Positions 1 through 5,875 are shown, counted from the stretch's first letter. The stretch is 5,875 nucleotides of DNA from Pseudobutyrivibrio sp. (GCA_024691465.1 JAILNO010000149.1:1-5875); one strand, 5' to 3'. Program-made: numbers and translations. The notes: a model not told the origin generated them from the sequence alone.

Positions 1-1457
1 CGCACATCTGCGCTGGCAGAATTCCTTATGGTAATCGTAACTTTCTCGTCCCAAGGGAACTGTGTCTGCTGAGTAATCTCCACCTGACCGCCAGCTACCT
101 GAAGCTTGGCATTAGAATCAATATACTGGTTGAGCAGGATACCATCATCTGCAACTGTGTAGATATAGTCGTCTAATGATGTAATCATCCTAGCTAAGTT
201 AGGTGGGCAGCATGCGCATCCCAGCCAAGCTGGTCGAACAGGCTTAACATGACTCTTGGTTGGGTCCAGCTTAGATTTCTTAGGGTTAACCTCAAGAGGG
301 TTCACGTAAAAGAAATGCTTGCCGTCCAGTGCCATGCCAGCCAGAGCACAGTTGTATAATGATCGTTCCATAACCTCGGCATACTCGCCATTAGGCTCTA
401 TGCGAAGCATCTGACGTGCGAAGAACATGAGGCCGATGGCAGCACATGTCTCGCAATACATGGTGTCATTAGGCAGGTCATAATCCAGGGTAAAGGACTC
501 TCCTATGACGGTTGAGCCGATACCACCTGTTATGAACATACGCTTATCCACGATATTGCGCCACAGGCGCTTGCAGCCTTCATATATGTCGGCATCGCCA
601 GTCTCAGCTGCTAAGTCAGCCAGGGCTGTGCACATGTACACTACTCTGACTGCATGACCTTCAGCTGTATCCTGCTCAAGGATAGGCTTGTGATTCTGGA
701 AATATGTATCTGGAAGCTTCTCGATGCCATTTAGGGCATTAGGACCTTCATAGACATCAGCCTGCTGTCTGAAGAAGTCAGGGTTCTTACCCCTCTCCAG
801 GAGAAAGTACTTAGCAAGCTCCAGATATCGCTTCTCCTTAGTCACTCTGTATAATCTAAGGAGACCTATCTCAATCTCCTCATGGCCATCATAGCCATGA
901 ATCTGGCCCTCCTTAGGGCCAAATGCTACATCTATATTGTCAGCACATCTCTTGGCAACCTCCAGCACCTTAGTATTGCCAGTAGCCTCATGATAAGCCA
1001 CAGCAGCCTCAATGAAATGCCCCATGCAATACAGCTCATGGCTGCCTGCTAGTCTCTTGTATCTGAAATCAATACCTAGGATGGAAAAGTATGTATCTAA
1101 GTATCCGTCATCCTCCTGGGCGTCAGCTATTAGATCTATGACCTCAAGGGCCTTGGCCTCCAACTCAGGATTCATCTGCTCTCTAAGGGAGTAGGCTACA
1201 GCCTCCAACCACTTGTACACATCACTGTCCTGGAACACCCATCCGTAATGCGTACCTTTTTCCCTACCTGCCGCTATCTTAAAATTAGCGATTGCATGGC
1301 TCTTCTCGCTGGGAATAGAATCGTCGTTCCTCTCCTTCTCAATCTTAATATCTGCCTCGTCATTGAGGACGCTCCATTGGTATGGAATCATCTCTGTCCT
1401 GACCAGGCCGCGATATCTACTCCAAAAATCTGATGTAATCGTAACTTTGCTAGCCAT
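1..1457 (-). CDS. GH127 family glycosidase (DUF1680), probable beta-L-arabinofuranosidase; 3' end cut by window edge
   Basis: The first 485 codons are present and the frame is open to the window edge; the characterised member HypBA1 of Bifidobacterium is about 658 residues, so roughly the last quarter, mostly C-terminal beta domain, is missing. The family removes terminal beta-L-arabinofuranose by a retaining mechanism with a zinc-bound cysteine nucleophile. From memory of HypBA1, the matching residues are all here: general acid/base Glu320 (GESFTLDYDLPND), zinc ligands Glu336 and Cys338 (YCETCA), nucleophile Cys416 and ligand Cys417 (GCACCPPN), and active-site His140 (GSHELY), His192 (GHEEIEIG) and His268 (EGHAV). 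Residues about 10-430 form the alpha/alpha-barrel. There is no signal peptide, so the enzyme should act in the cytoplasm on imported oligosaccharides. The ATG is supported by a strong RBS and an in-frame TAA 24 bases upstream. The preceding terminator suggests a separate transcription unit. The family assignment is firm; the exact sugar is not, since relatives hydrolyse other furanosides such as aceric acid units of rhamnogalacturonan II. Confidence 0.9.
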   Translation of the reverse strand, partial: MASKVTITSDFWSRYRGLVRTEMIPYQWSVLNDEADIKIEKERNDDSIPSEKSHAIANFKIAAGREKGTHYGWVFQDSDVYKWLEAVAYSLREQMNPELEAKALEVIDLIADAQEDDGYLDTYFSILGIDFRYKRLAGSHELYCMGHFIEAAVAYHEATGNTKVLEVAKRCADNIDVAFGPKEGQIHGYDGHEEIEIGLLRLYRVTKEKRYLELAKYFLLERGKNPDFFRQQADVYEGPNALNGIEKLPDTYFQNHKPILEQDTAEGHAVRVVYMCTALADLAAETGDADIYEGCKRLWRNIVDKRMFITGGIGSTVIGESFTLDYDLPNDTMYCETCAAIGLMFFARQMLRIEPNGEYAEVMERSLYNCALAGMALDGKHFFYVNPLEVNPKKSKLDPTKSHVKPVRPAWLGCACCPPNLARMITSLDDYIYTVADDGILLNQYIDSNAKLQVAGGQVEITQQTQFPWDEKVTITIRNSASADV

Positions 1458-1462
1458 AATTT

Positions 1463-1470
1463 CCCCCTTT
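1463..1470 (-). promoter_or_regulatory. Ribosome binding site of the GH127 gene
   Basis: AAAGGGGG on the minus strand lies five bases before the ATG at 1457. It is purine-rich and G-heavy rather than the AGGAGG form used by deoD, but its position is good. An in-frame TAA at 1479-1481 rules out a longer N-terminus. Confidence 0.7.
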
Positions 1471-1500
1471 TCAAGTAATTAAAAACCTTCTAGCCAATTC

Positions 1501-1538
1501 AAAAAAATGAAGCCACTATAGGTAAATAGTGACTTCAT
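1501..1538 (-). terminator. Rho-independent terminator after deoD
   Basis: On the minus strand, arms 1538-1526 and 1519-1507 pair over 13 base pairs with one G-U wobble (ATGAAGTCACTAT with ATAGTGGCTTCAT) around a six-base loop, followed immediately by six T at 1506-1501. It starts 14 bases after the deoD stop codon. The stem is long but AT-rich with four G-C pairs, so strength is uncertain. There is no T tract on the plus-strand side, so it is oriented for minus-strand transcripts only. Confidence 0.78.
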
Positions 1539-1552
1539 AAATACTCCATTAA

Positions 1553-2269
1553 TTAGAGAGCGATAGCTGTCTCAAGAGCAAGCTTCATCATCTCTGTAAA
1601 TGACTTCTGGCGATCCTCTGCTGGAATCTCCTCAGAAGTTACGAAGGAATCTGAAATTGTAAGCATGCATGTAGCATTCTTGCCAAGCATATTAGCATTG
1701 TTGAATAGAGCGAAACTCTCCATCTCAACGCAATCGCACTTGCAGCGCTCCTTGACTGCCTGCCATCCGCCCATCTCAGGTGCTGTGTAGAACTGATCTG
1801 CAGAGTGAACCTTAGCCACCTTAGCATCGATACCGAGCTCCTTAGCCTTAGCAATAGCTAAGTCATTGATCTTCTTGCTAGGGTAGAGAGTCTTCTCCTC
1901 CACACCATTAGTGTACTTAGCAAATGTGCTGTCTGAGTATGCGCTCTCAGAAATAACTACATCAAGCACGTTGAGCTTGTCTGTGTAGCTACCAGCTGAA
2001 CCGATACGGATGATATTCTCTACATCATAGAATGCGTATAGCTCATAAGAATAGATGCCGATAGAAGGCATACCCATTCCACTAGCCATAACTGATACTG
2101 GTACTCCCTTATATGTTCCTGTAAAACCTAAGCAATTACGTACTGTATTAACACATTTAACATTCTCTAGGAAATTATCTGCCACAAACTTTGCACGTAA
2201 TGGATCGCCTGGCATAAGAACTGTCTTTGCGAAATCTCCTTTATTCGCTTCATTGTGTGGTGTTGCCAT
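1553..2269 (-). CDS. deoD: Purine nucleoside phosphorylase, DeoD type (hexameric)
   Basis: This 238-residue cytoplasmic enzyme cleaves purine (deoxy)ribonucleosides with phosphate to free base and (deoxy)ribose-1-phosphate, for purine salvage. Length matches E. coli DeoD (239). The N-terminus MATPHNEANKGDFA is family-typical. Phosphate-site residues are conserved: Gly21 and Arg25 in MPGDPLRAK, Arg44 in NTVRN, and Arg88 and Ser91 in RIGSAG. His5 corresponds to the His that reaches the neighbouring subunit's site. The ribose-binding VEMES contains Glu182, Met183 and Glu184. Asp207 (ISDS) and Arg220 (AEDRQKSF) match the catalytic Asp204/Arg217 pair, which in E. coli allows both 6-oxo and 6-amino purines; the same breadth is expected here by analogy. 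An odd CKCDC run (Cys176, 178, 180) precedes VEMES. The start at 2269 is chosen over an in-frame ATG at 2314, because that one would overlap the upstream gene and add 15 non-conserved residues, while a perfect AGGAGG sits eight bases before 2269. The gene is last in the putative operon. Confidence 0.96.
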   Translation of the reverse strand: MATPHNEANKGDFAKTVLMPGDPLRAKFVADNFLENVKCVNTVRNCLGFTGTYKGVPVSVMASGMGMPSIGIYSYELYAFYDVENIIRIGSAGSYTDKLNVLDVVISESAYSDSTFAKYTNGVEEKTLYPSKKINDLAIAKAKELGIDAKVAKVHSADQFYTAPEMGGWQAVKERCKCDCVEMESFALFNNANMLGKNATCMLTISDSFVTSEEIPAEDRQKSFTEMMKLALETAIAL

Positions 2270-2277
2270 AATACAAA

Positions 2278-2284
2278 CCTCCTT
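2278..2284 (-). promoter_or_regulatory. Ribosome binding site deciding the deoD start
   Basis: AAGGAGG on the minus strand lies eight bases before the ATG at 2269. The upstream hydrolase gene ends just before it with two tandem in-frame TAA codons (2286-2288 and 2283-2285), the second overlapping this site, so terminating ribosomes stop on the deoD start region. Confidence 0.9.
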
Positions 2285-2285
2285 A

Positions 2286-3509
2286 TTAATTATAATTATA
2301 GAAATAATGGGCATTAATAACTGTGCCCGATGTTCTATCTAAGAAACCTGACTGCCCAGCGGCCACCTGCGAATCATGCAAGGCCTGAGCATATGAATAT
2401 GTACAGAAGAACAGTGCATCTGTATTGGTATTACCTGCGATGGCCTGGGATGCGGCATACTGGCAGGCACTGTTAGGACCCTCAGCCAAAATAATGGCTA
2501 CACGTCCTGATGTAACAGGAGCGAACTGTCCCGAAGCATAGATTACACCTGATACTGAATTAGGGAAGCTGGAGCTGGCCACACGGTTCATGACTACTGA
2601 ACCTACGGCTAGACGCCCTGCATCACCTTGATTAGCTGCCTCCGCCTGAATAAGGGCTGCCAGGATAAGTGTCTCCTCATCGGTGGTGCTGTATCCACCT
2701 GTATAACCACCATGCTCACCTGCAAGAGATTCAGCCAGCGCCACCTGAGCCTGCTGATACTGCTGCTGGATGCGCTGCTCGTAAGCCTTAGCCTCCTCCA
2801 GCTGCCTCTCCAGCTCCTCAATGGCTGCCTGGGTATCTGCTATCTGTGTGTTTGTAGTATTCAAAGCAGAGGTAGTACTGCTAACTAGAGTACCCAGCTC
2901 AGACTTCTGAGACTTGAGGTTGCTCTCATATGCAGTAAGCTCTGTATTCTTCTCATCAATGGCTGCCTTAGTCTCCTCCAGCTGCTGCTGAGTCTGCTCG
3001 AACTTGGCAATAGCGGCCTGATCATAGGCTGTAATCTCAGCCATGTACTCTATTCTCTGTAGGAATTCAGCGAAGGAGCCGCTTTCTAAAAAGTTAACTA
3101 AGGTATTAGTGCTCTTATTCTCATACATGTACTGTATGCGCTTGGACATGGATTCCTTCTGGGTATCTAAGGAAGCCTGGGTCTCGTTGAGCTGCTCAGT
3201 AAGCACCTCTAGGTCAGCCTGAACTGTGGCAATATCCTCCTCTGTGGCAGATATCTCACCTGTCACCGTGGTAATCTGAGTATTTAAGCTGTCGATTTGT
3301 CCACTGAGTGAATTGGCCTGATTCTCTAACTGTTCCTTGGAATCCTCCACCTGCTCCTTGAGATTGTTAATCTCATCCACATGCTTGGAGGCATTCTCCG
3401 ATTCCTGCTTAAGCCTGTCTACTTCCGACTTGGAAGCATCTACAGAAGTAGTGCACAGACAGAGCATCACAATTATGAGAATGGCTAAATTCCCTTTAAA
3501 TTTCTTCAT
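2286..3509 (-). CDS. Secreted coiled-coil cell-wall hydrolase with SleB/CwlJ-type (Hydrolase_2) domain
   Basis: The product has 407 residues in three parts. Residues 1-25 are a signal peptide: MKKFKGN, a hydrophobic core LAILIIVMLCLC, and a likely cleavage after VDA. Residues about 27-262 are long coiled coil rich in Glu, Gln, Lys and Thr; its middle (about 120-165, with RIQYMYENKS and SGSFAEFLQRIEYM) resembles the N-terminal coiled coil of PcsB and CwlO, which in those proteins is the regulatory arm contacted by FtsEX. A Gly-rich linker (GGYTGGYS) leads to a C-terminal domain at about 276-407 like SleB/CwlJ: probable catalytic Glu290 in LIQAEAANQGDAG, then VGSVVMNRV, GVIYASGQFAPV and a terminal NAHYFYNYN. 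SleB-type domains cut the peptidoglycan glycan strand, SleB itself as a lytic transglycosylase. Despite the spore-enzyme domain, the coiled coil and placement with housekeeping genes suggest a vegetative role; that is inference. The exact reaction is untested. The RBS selects the ATG at 3509 over a TTG at 3527. Confidence 0.88.
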   Translation of the reverse strand: MKKFKGNLAILIIVMLCLCTTSVDASKSEVDRLKQESENASKHVDEINNLKEQVEDSKEQLENQANSLSGQIDSLNTQITTVTGEISATEEDIATVQADLEVLTEQLNETQASLDTQKESMSKRIQYMYENKSTNTLVNFLESGSFAEFLQRIEYMAEITAYDQAAIAKFEQTQQQLEETKAAIDEKNTELTAYESNLKSQKSELGTLVSSTTSALNTTNTQIADTQAAIEELERQLEEAKAYEQRIQQQYQQAQVALAESLAGEHGGYTGGYSTTDEETLILAALIQAEAANQGDAGRLAVGSVVMNRVASSSFPNSVSGVIYASGQFAPVTSGRVAIILAEGPNSACQYAASQAIAGNTNTDALFFCTYSYAQALHDSQVAAGQSGFLDRTSGTVINAHYFYNYN

Positions 3510-3514
3510 TCTCT

Positions 3515-3519
3515 CTCCT
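3515..3519 (-). promoter_or_regulatory. Ribosome binding site of the hydrolase gene, overlapping the ilvN stop codon
   Basis: AGGAG on the minus strand lies five bases before the ATG at 3509, and its first two bases are the last two of the ilvN TAG stop at 3518-3520. This sets the start at 3509; the in-frame TTG at 3527 would lie upstream of this site and only prepend six residues to a clean signal peptide. The arrangement suggests translational coupling with ilvN. Confidence 0.85.
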
Positions 3520-4027
3520 AGCGGCAAGAGCTGCTAATTGATTCCACCGCTACAGCTCCACCTCGGGTTACTTCTATCTTTTTAAATCTTGTTTTAAGTA
3601 ATGCTATAATCTCATTGTTCTTTTTCTCTGTCAACATACATTCGAACATGACAGAGTCAGTTCCTATATCAACTATATTGACACTGCCGCACTGGTTGAA
3701 CACCTCAGCTATCTGGAAGGCCTCAGTCTTGCCTGTGCAGTCTAGACCGAATACCTTAGCATATAGTATCTCTTTCATATGAATAGGTATGGTGGTCAGA
3801 TCTATTACCTTGATGACCTCAACCATGGCATTGAGCTGCTTCTTGATCTGCTCAAAAGTAGCATCGTCAGCCATAACTGATATAGTCATGCGGGATACAT
3901 CCTCTCGCTCTGTAGTACCAACTGTAAGGGTCTGGAGGTTGTAGGACTTAGCTGAAAAAAGTCCTGATACCTTAGCCAAAACACCTACTTGATTTTCAAC
4001 GTATAAAGCTATCCATCTGTTCTTCAT
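3518..4027 (-). CDS. ilvN: Acetolactate synthase small (regulatory) subunit
   Basis: This 169-residue protein is close to the usual length of about 160-170. It activates the IlvB catalytic subunit and mediates valine feedback inhibition. Residues about 4-78 form an ACT domain (IALYVENQVGVLAKVSGLF, then SYNLQTLTVG and VSRMTISVM). Residues about 83-165 form the C-terminal small-subunit domain (KEILYAKVFGL through TRGGAVAVES). Asn12, Gly15 and Asn30 align with Asn11, Gly14 and Asn29 of E. coli IlvH, the valine-site positions where changes relieve inhibition, so the complex is predicted to be valine-sensitive. The ATG start follows AGGAAGG (4035-4041) by seven bases. The gene begins 14 bases after ilvB, the usual order for subunits made in fixed ratio. 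The symbol ilvN is used for the family; ilvH would serve equally well. Confidence 0.96.
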   Translation of the reverse strand: MKNRWIALYVENQVGVLAKVSGLFSAKSYNLQTLTVGTTEREDVSRMTISVMADDATFEQIKKQLNAMVEVIKVIDLTTIPIHMKEILYAKVFGLDCTGKTEAFQIAEVFNQCGSVNIVDIGTDSVMFECMLTEKKNNEIIALLKTRFKKIEVTRGGAVAVESISSSCR

Positions 4028-4041
4028 GGTGTGTCCTTCCT

Positions 4042-5733
4042 CTATTTAAGAATCATCTCGTTAAGTGGTGTACCGCCCTTTACCATTGGAAGTACCAGGT
4101 CATCTGGTGATACTAAGAAGTCGATAACTGTAGGTCCCTTCTTATTAGCTCTGGCTGTCTCAAGAGCTTCCTTAATTCCATCTGCATCAGTAACTCTAAT
4201 AGCCTTGCAGCTGTAGCTGTCAGCCCACTTAATGAAGTCTGGATAATAATTGCCGTCTACAGCAGCCAGGTCCGTTATCTCGTATCTCTTGCCGTAGAAG
4301 AGCTGCTGCATCTGACGCACCATGCCAAGAGCCGAATTATTAAATATACATATAACAACCGGAATATGCTCATTCATAGCAGTGGCCATCTCCTGCATGT
4401 TCATCTGGAAGCCACCATCGCCTGTAATGAGAACTGTAGGCTTCTTAGGATTGCCTATGGCAGCACCGATAGCTGCAGGGAAGCCGAATCCCATGGTACC
4501 AAGTCCACCTGAAGTGATGAACTCCTGTCCCTTATTAAGCTTGATGAACTGGGTAGCCCACATCTGGTGCTGGCCTACGTCAGTAACTATATTGGCATCA
4601 GGGAATACCTGATTAATGGTCTCACATATAGTCTGTGGATTAATGCCTATCTTAGTATCAGGCATAGCAAGCGGATACTCCTGCTCCCAATCATTAATCT
4701 TAGCAAGCCACTTGTCTGTCTCCATAGGCTCGGCATACTCAGCCAAGCGCTCAAGCGCAATCTTTGCATCAGCTGTGACTGGCACATCCACCACTACATT
4801 ACGTGAGATGGATGCTGAGGCGATGTCCACATGGACAATCTTAGCCTTGGTAGCGAACTTCTCAAGCTCGCCTGTGATTCTATCGTTGAAGCGAGTACCT
4901 ATGGAAAAAAGTACGTCGCACTCAGTAACTGCTTTGTTCGCAGCGTATCGGCCGTGCATACCGCAATTGCCCACGAACAATTCATGGCTCTCTGGCATGA
5001 CGCCCTTTCCCATGACTGTAGTGGTAACTGGCACATGCATCTTAGTAGCGAACTCAAGTAGCTTAGCCTCAGCGCCAGCGATTCTCACACCGCCGCCTGC
5101 CAAGATAAGTGGTCGCTTAGCATTCTTGAGGAGGCGATAGGCCTTCTTAAGCTGCCCGATATGAACTGTCTCGTTAGGGTGATAACCCCTGATATCCACA
5201 TGCTCAGGATACTCAGGATCACCTGAGATGACCTGGATGTCCTTAGGAATATCTATAAGCACAGGACCAGGCTTGCCTGTGGAAGCCACCTGGAAGCCCA
5301 TCTTAATGAGACGTCCCATATCCTCTCTATTTCGAACTGTCACTCCATACTTAGTGATGGAGCGAGTCATACCCACAATATCAACCTCCTGGAAGGCATC
5401 ATTTCCAATGAGATGGAGTGGAACCTGTCCAGTAAAAATAACCATAGGAATGCTATCGTAATAAGCATCCGCAATACCTGTGATTGTATTGGTAGCACCA
5501 GGACCTGATGTAACCAGCACGACGGCAGTCTTGCCTGTAGCTCTAGCGTAACCTTCTGCCTCATGGACCAGTGCCTGCTCATGCCTACCTAGTACCACTC
5601 GAATGCCCTCGGTCTTGTATAGCTCATCAACAATATCAGTAATCATTCCGCCTGGATAAGCGAAAATTGTATCTACGCCCTCTTCTTTAAGTGCCTTAAC
5701 AAATAATTTACGTCCTGTAATATTCAATGCCAT
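4042..5733 (-). CDS. ilvB: Acetolactate synthase large (catalytic) subunit
   Basis: This 563-residue enzyme needs thiamine diphosphate, FAD and Mg2+. It condenses two pyruvates to 2-acetolactate, or pyruvate plus 2-ketobutyrate to 2-aceto-2-hydroxybutyrate, the first common step to valine, leucine and isoleucine. Domains in order are the N-terminal TPP-binding (Pyr) domain at about 4-170, the central FAD-associated domain at about 192-325, and the C-terminal TPP-binding (PP) domain at about 370-545. Catalytic Glu52 sits in GRHEQALVHEAEGYAR. Also visible are TSGPGATN (75-82), TGQVP (101-105), NDAFQE (111-116) and GTRFNDR (279-285). The metal and diphosphate motif runs from GDG (438-440) to NN (465-466). 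The anabolic form is supported by the FAD-type middle domain and by ilvN alongside. Unusually, the Ala expected after YPGG is Met30 and the Trp expected in MVRQWQ is Met475. GAGGAA (5740-5745) lies six bases before the ATG. The gene follows folA by 25 bases, leaving no room for a T-box or attenuator. Confidence 0.97.
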   Translation of the reverse strand: MALNITGRKLFVKALKEEGVDTIFAYPGGMITDIVDELYKTEGIRVVLGRHEQALVHEAEGYARATGKTAVVLVTSGPGATNTITGIADAYYDSIPMVIFTGQVPLHLIGNDAFQEVDIVGMTRSITKYGVTVRNREDMGRLIKMGFQVASTGKPGPVLIDIPKDIQVISGDPEYPEHVDIRGYHPNETVHIGQLKKAYRLLKNAKRPLILAGGGVRIAGAEAKLLEFATKMHVPVTTTVMGKGVMPESHELFVGNCGMHGRYAANKAVTECDVLFSIGTRFNDRITGELEKFATKAKIVHVDIASASISRNVVVDVPVTADAKIALERLAEYAEPMETDKWLAKINDWEQEYPLAMPDTKIGINPQTICETINQVFPDANIVTDVGQHQMWATQFIKLNKGQEFITSGGLGTMGFGFPAAIGAAIGNPKKPTVLITGDGGFQMNMQEMATAMNEHIPVVICIFNNSALGMVRQMQQLFYGKRYEITDLAAVDGNYYPDFIKWADSYSCKAIRVTDADGIKEALETARANKKGPTVIDFLVSPDDLVLPMVKGGTPLNEMILK

Positions 5734-5758
5734 GATAGATTCCTCAGTATGCTAATTG

Positions 5759-5875
5759 TCAACGTGTATAAGTTCTAAAATAAAATTCTAAATCGTAATA
5801 TGTCTGCTCCTCTGATTCCTCGGATAGCTTCCAGTCTGGAAGCTCATCTAGATTTGGGAAATATGTGTCTGCATC
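5759..5875 (-). CDS. folA: Dihydrofolate reductase, C-terminal fragment; 5' end beyond window edge
   Basis: The last 38 codons and a TGA stop are present, reading in frame from the window edge. The fragment begins DADTYFPNLDE, matching the conserved dihydrofolate reductase strand written GDTHFP in E. coli, and ends with the family-typical strands SEESEEQTYYD and FYFRTYTR. The full protein would be about 160 residues and reduce dihydrofolate to tetrahydrofolate with NADPH in the cytoplasm, supplying one-carbon carriers for thymidylate and purine synthesis. It is the first visible gene of the putative operon and ends 25 bases before ilvB. Only the C-terminal tail is visible, so the assignment rests on a short motif and strand pattern. 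The active-site Asp and NADPH loop lie outside the window. Confidence 0.85.
   Translation of the reverse strand, partial: DADTYFPNLDELPDWKLSEESEEQTYYDLEFYFRTYTR

Larger units (their letters stand above)
1501..5875 (-). other. Probable operon: folA-ilvB-ilvN-cell-wall hydrolase-deoD
   Basis: Five consecutive minus-strand genes are separated by 25, 14, 8 and 16 bases, with no room for terminators or conventional promoters between them, and the run ends in an intrinsic terminator. The promoter must lie upstream of folA, outside the window, unless promoters sit inside coding sequence. Co-transcription is inferred from spacing. Confidence 0.7.

Noticed and set aside
220..232. Short inverted repeat (CCAGC...GCTGG)
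   Set aside because: It lies inside the conserved GH127 PAWLG codons just before the catalytic Cys motif; a five-base stem of this kind is expected by chance.
1012..1433. Two plus-strand frames of about 60 codons within the GH127 region
   Set aside because: They are antisense to a clearly conserved GH127 N-terminal domain and have no independent support.
1471..1502. TTGAAT and TTTAAT as a -35/-10 promoter pair for the GH127 gene
   Set aside because: The 13-base spacing is too short for a sigma-A promoter, and alternative pairings give poor matches, so it was not listed as a feature.
2270..2314. A longer deoD N-terminus starting at an ATG at 2314
   Set aside because: It would overlap the hydrolase gene's 3' end and add 15 residues absent from DeoD proteins; AAGGAGG is correctly placed only for the start at 2269.
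2055..2342. A plus-strand open frame of 95 codons across the deoD start
   Set aside because: It is antisense to conserved deoD codons and to the deoD RBS, with no family resemblance.
2740..3010. CTG/CAG-rich repetitive-looking DNA
   Set aside because: The pattern comes from Gln-, Glu- and Leu-rich coiled-coil codons of the hydrolase; no tandem unit of constant length is present.
3510..3527. A TTG start at 3527 for the hydrolase
   Set aside because: The AGGAG lies downstream of this TTG and five bases before the ATG at 3509, and the shorter form gives a normal signal peptide beginning MKKFK.
4616..5140. A 174-codon plus-strand open frame
   Set aside because: It lies wholly antisense to ilvB, has no recognisable domain or good RBS, and has a composition typical of a shadow of a conserved coding frame.

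Overview
The window reads as chromosomal DNA of a clostridial Firmicute, most likely a plant-fibre-associated gut or rumen Lachnospiraceae-type bacterium. The grounds are strong AGGAGG-type ribosome binding sites, tight same-strand gene packing, moderate GC with free use of AGA and ATA codons, a SleB/CwlJ-type cell-wall hydrolase joined to a CwlO/PcsB-like coiled coil, and a GH127 arabinofuranosidase gene. The family-level placement is inference. Every supported gene lies on the minus strand, so the window is best read from its right end to its left.

Right to left, 5875 to 1501 looks like one polycistronic unit. It contains the 3' end of folA (dihydrofolate reductase), ilvB and ilvN (large and small subunits of acetolactate synthase), a secreted coiled-coil cell-wall hydrolase, and deoD (purine nucleoside phosphorylase). 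The gaps are only 25, 14, 8 and 16 bases, and each downstream gene has its own Shine-Dalgarno sequence in or next to the gap. A 13-bp hairpin with a six-T tract follows deoD and probably ends the transcript. The unit combines folate metabolism, the first common step of branched-chain amino acid synthesis, peptidoglycan remodelling and purine salvage. These are growth functions without one shared pathway. No leader, T-box or attenuator is seen before ilvB, because folA is directly adjacent.

Beyond the terminator, 1457 to 1 holds the first 485 codons of a cytoplasmic GH127 (DUF1680) glycosidase, cut by the window edge. It has the complete Cys/Glu zinc and catalytic set of beta-L-arabinofuranosidases. 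It is probably a separate transcription unit for plant glycan use.

No RNA genes, mobile elements, CRISPR arrays or convincing plus-strand genes were found. The longer plus-strand reading frames are antisense shadows of the minus-strand genes. The most notable sequence-level feature is in IlvB: two canonical inhibitor- and specificity-determining positions (usually Ala and Trp) are both Met.
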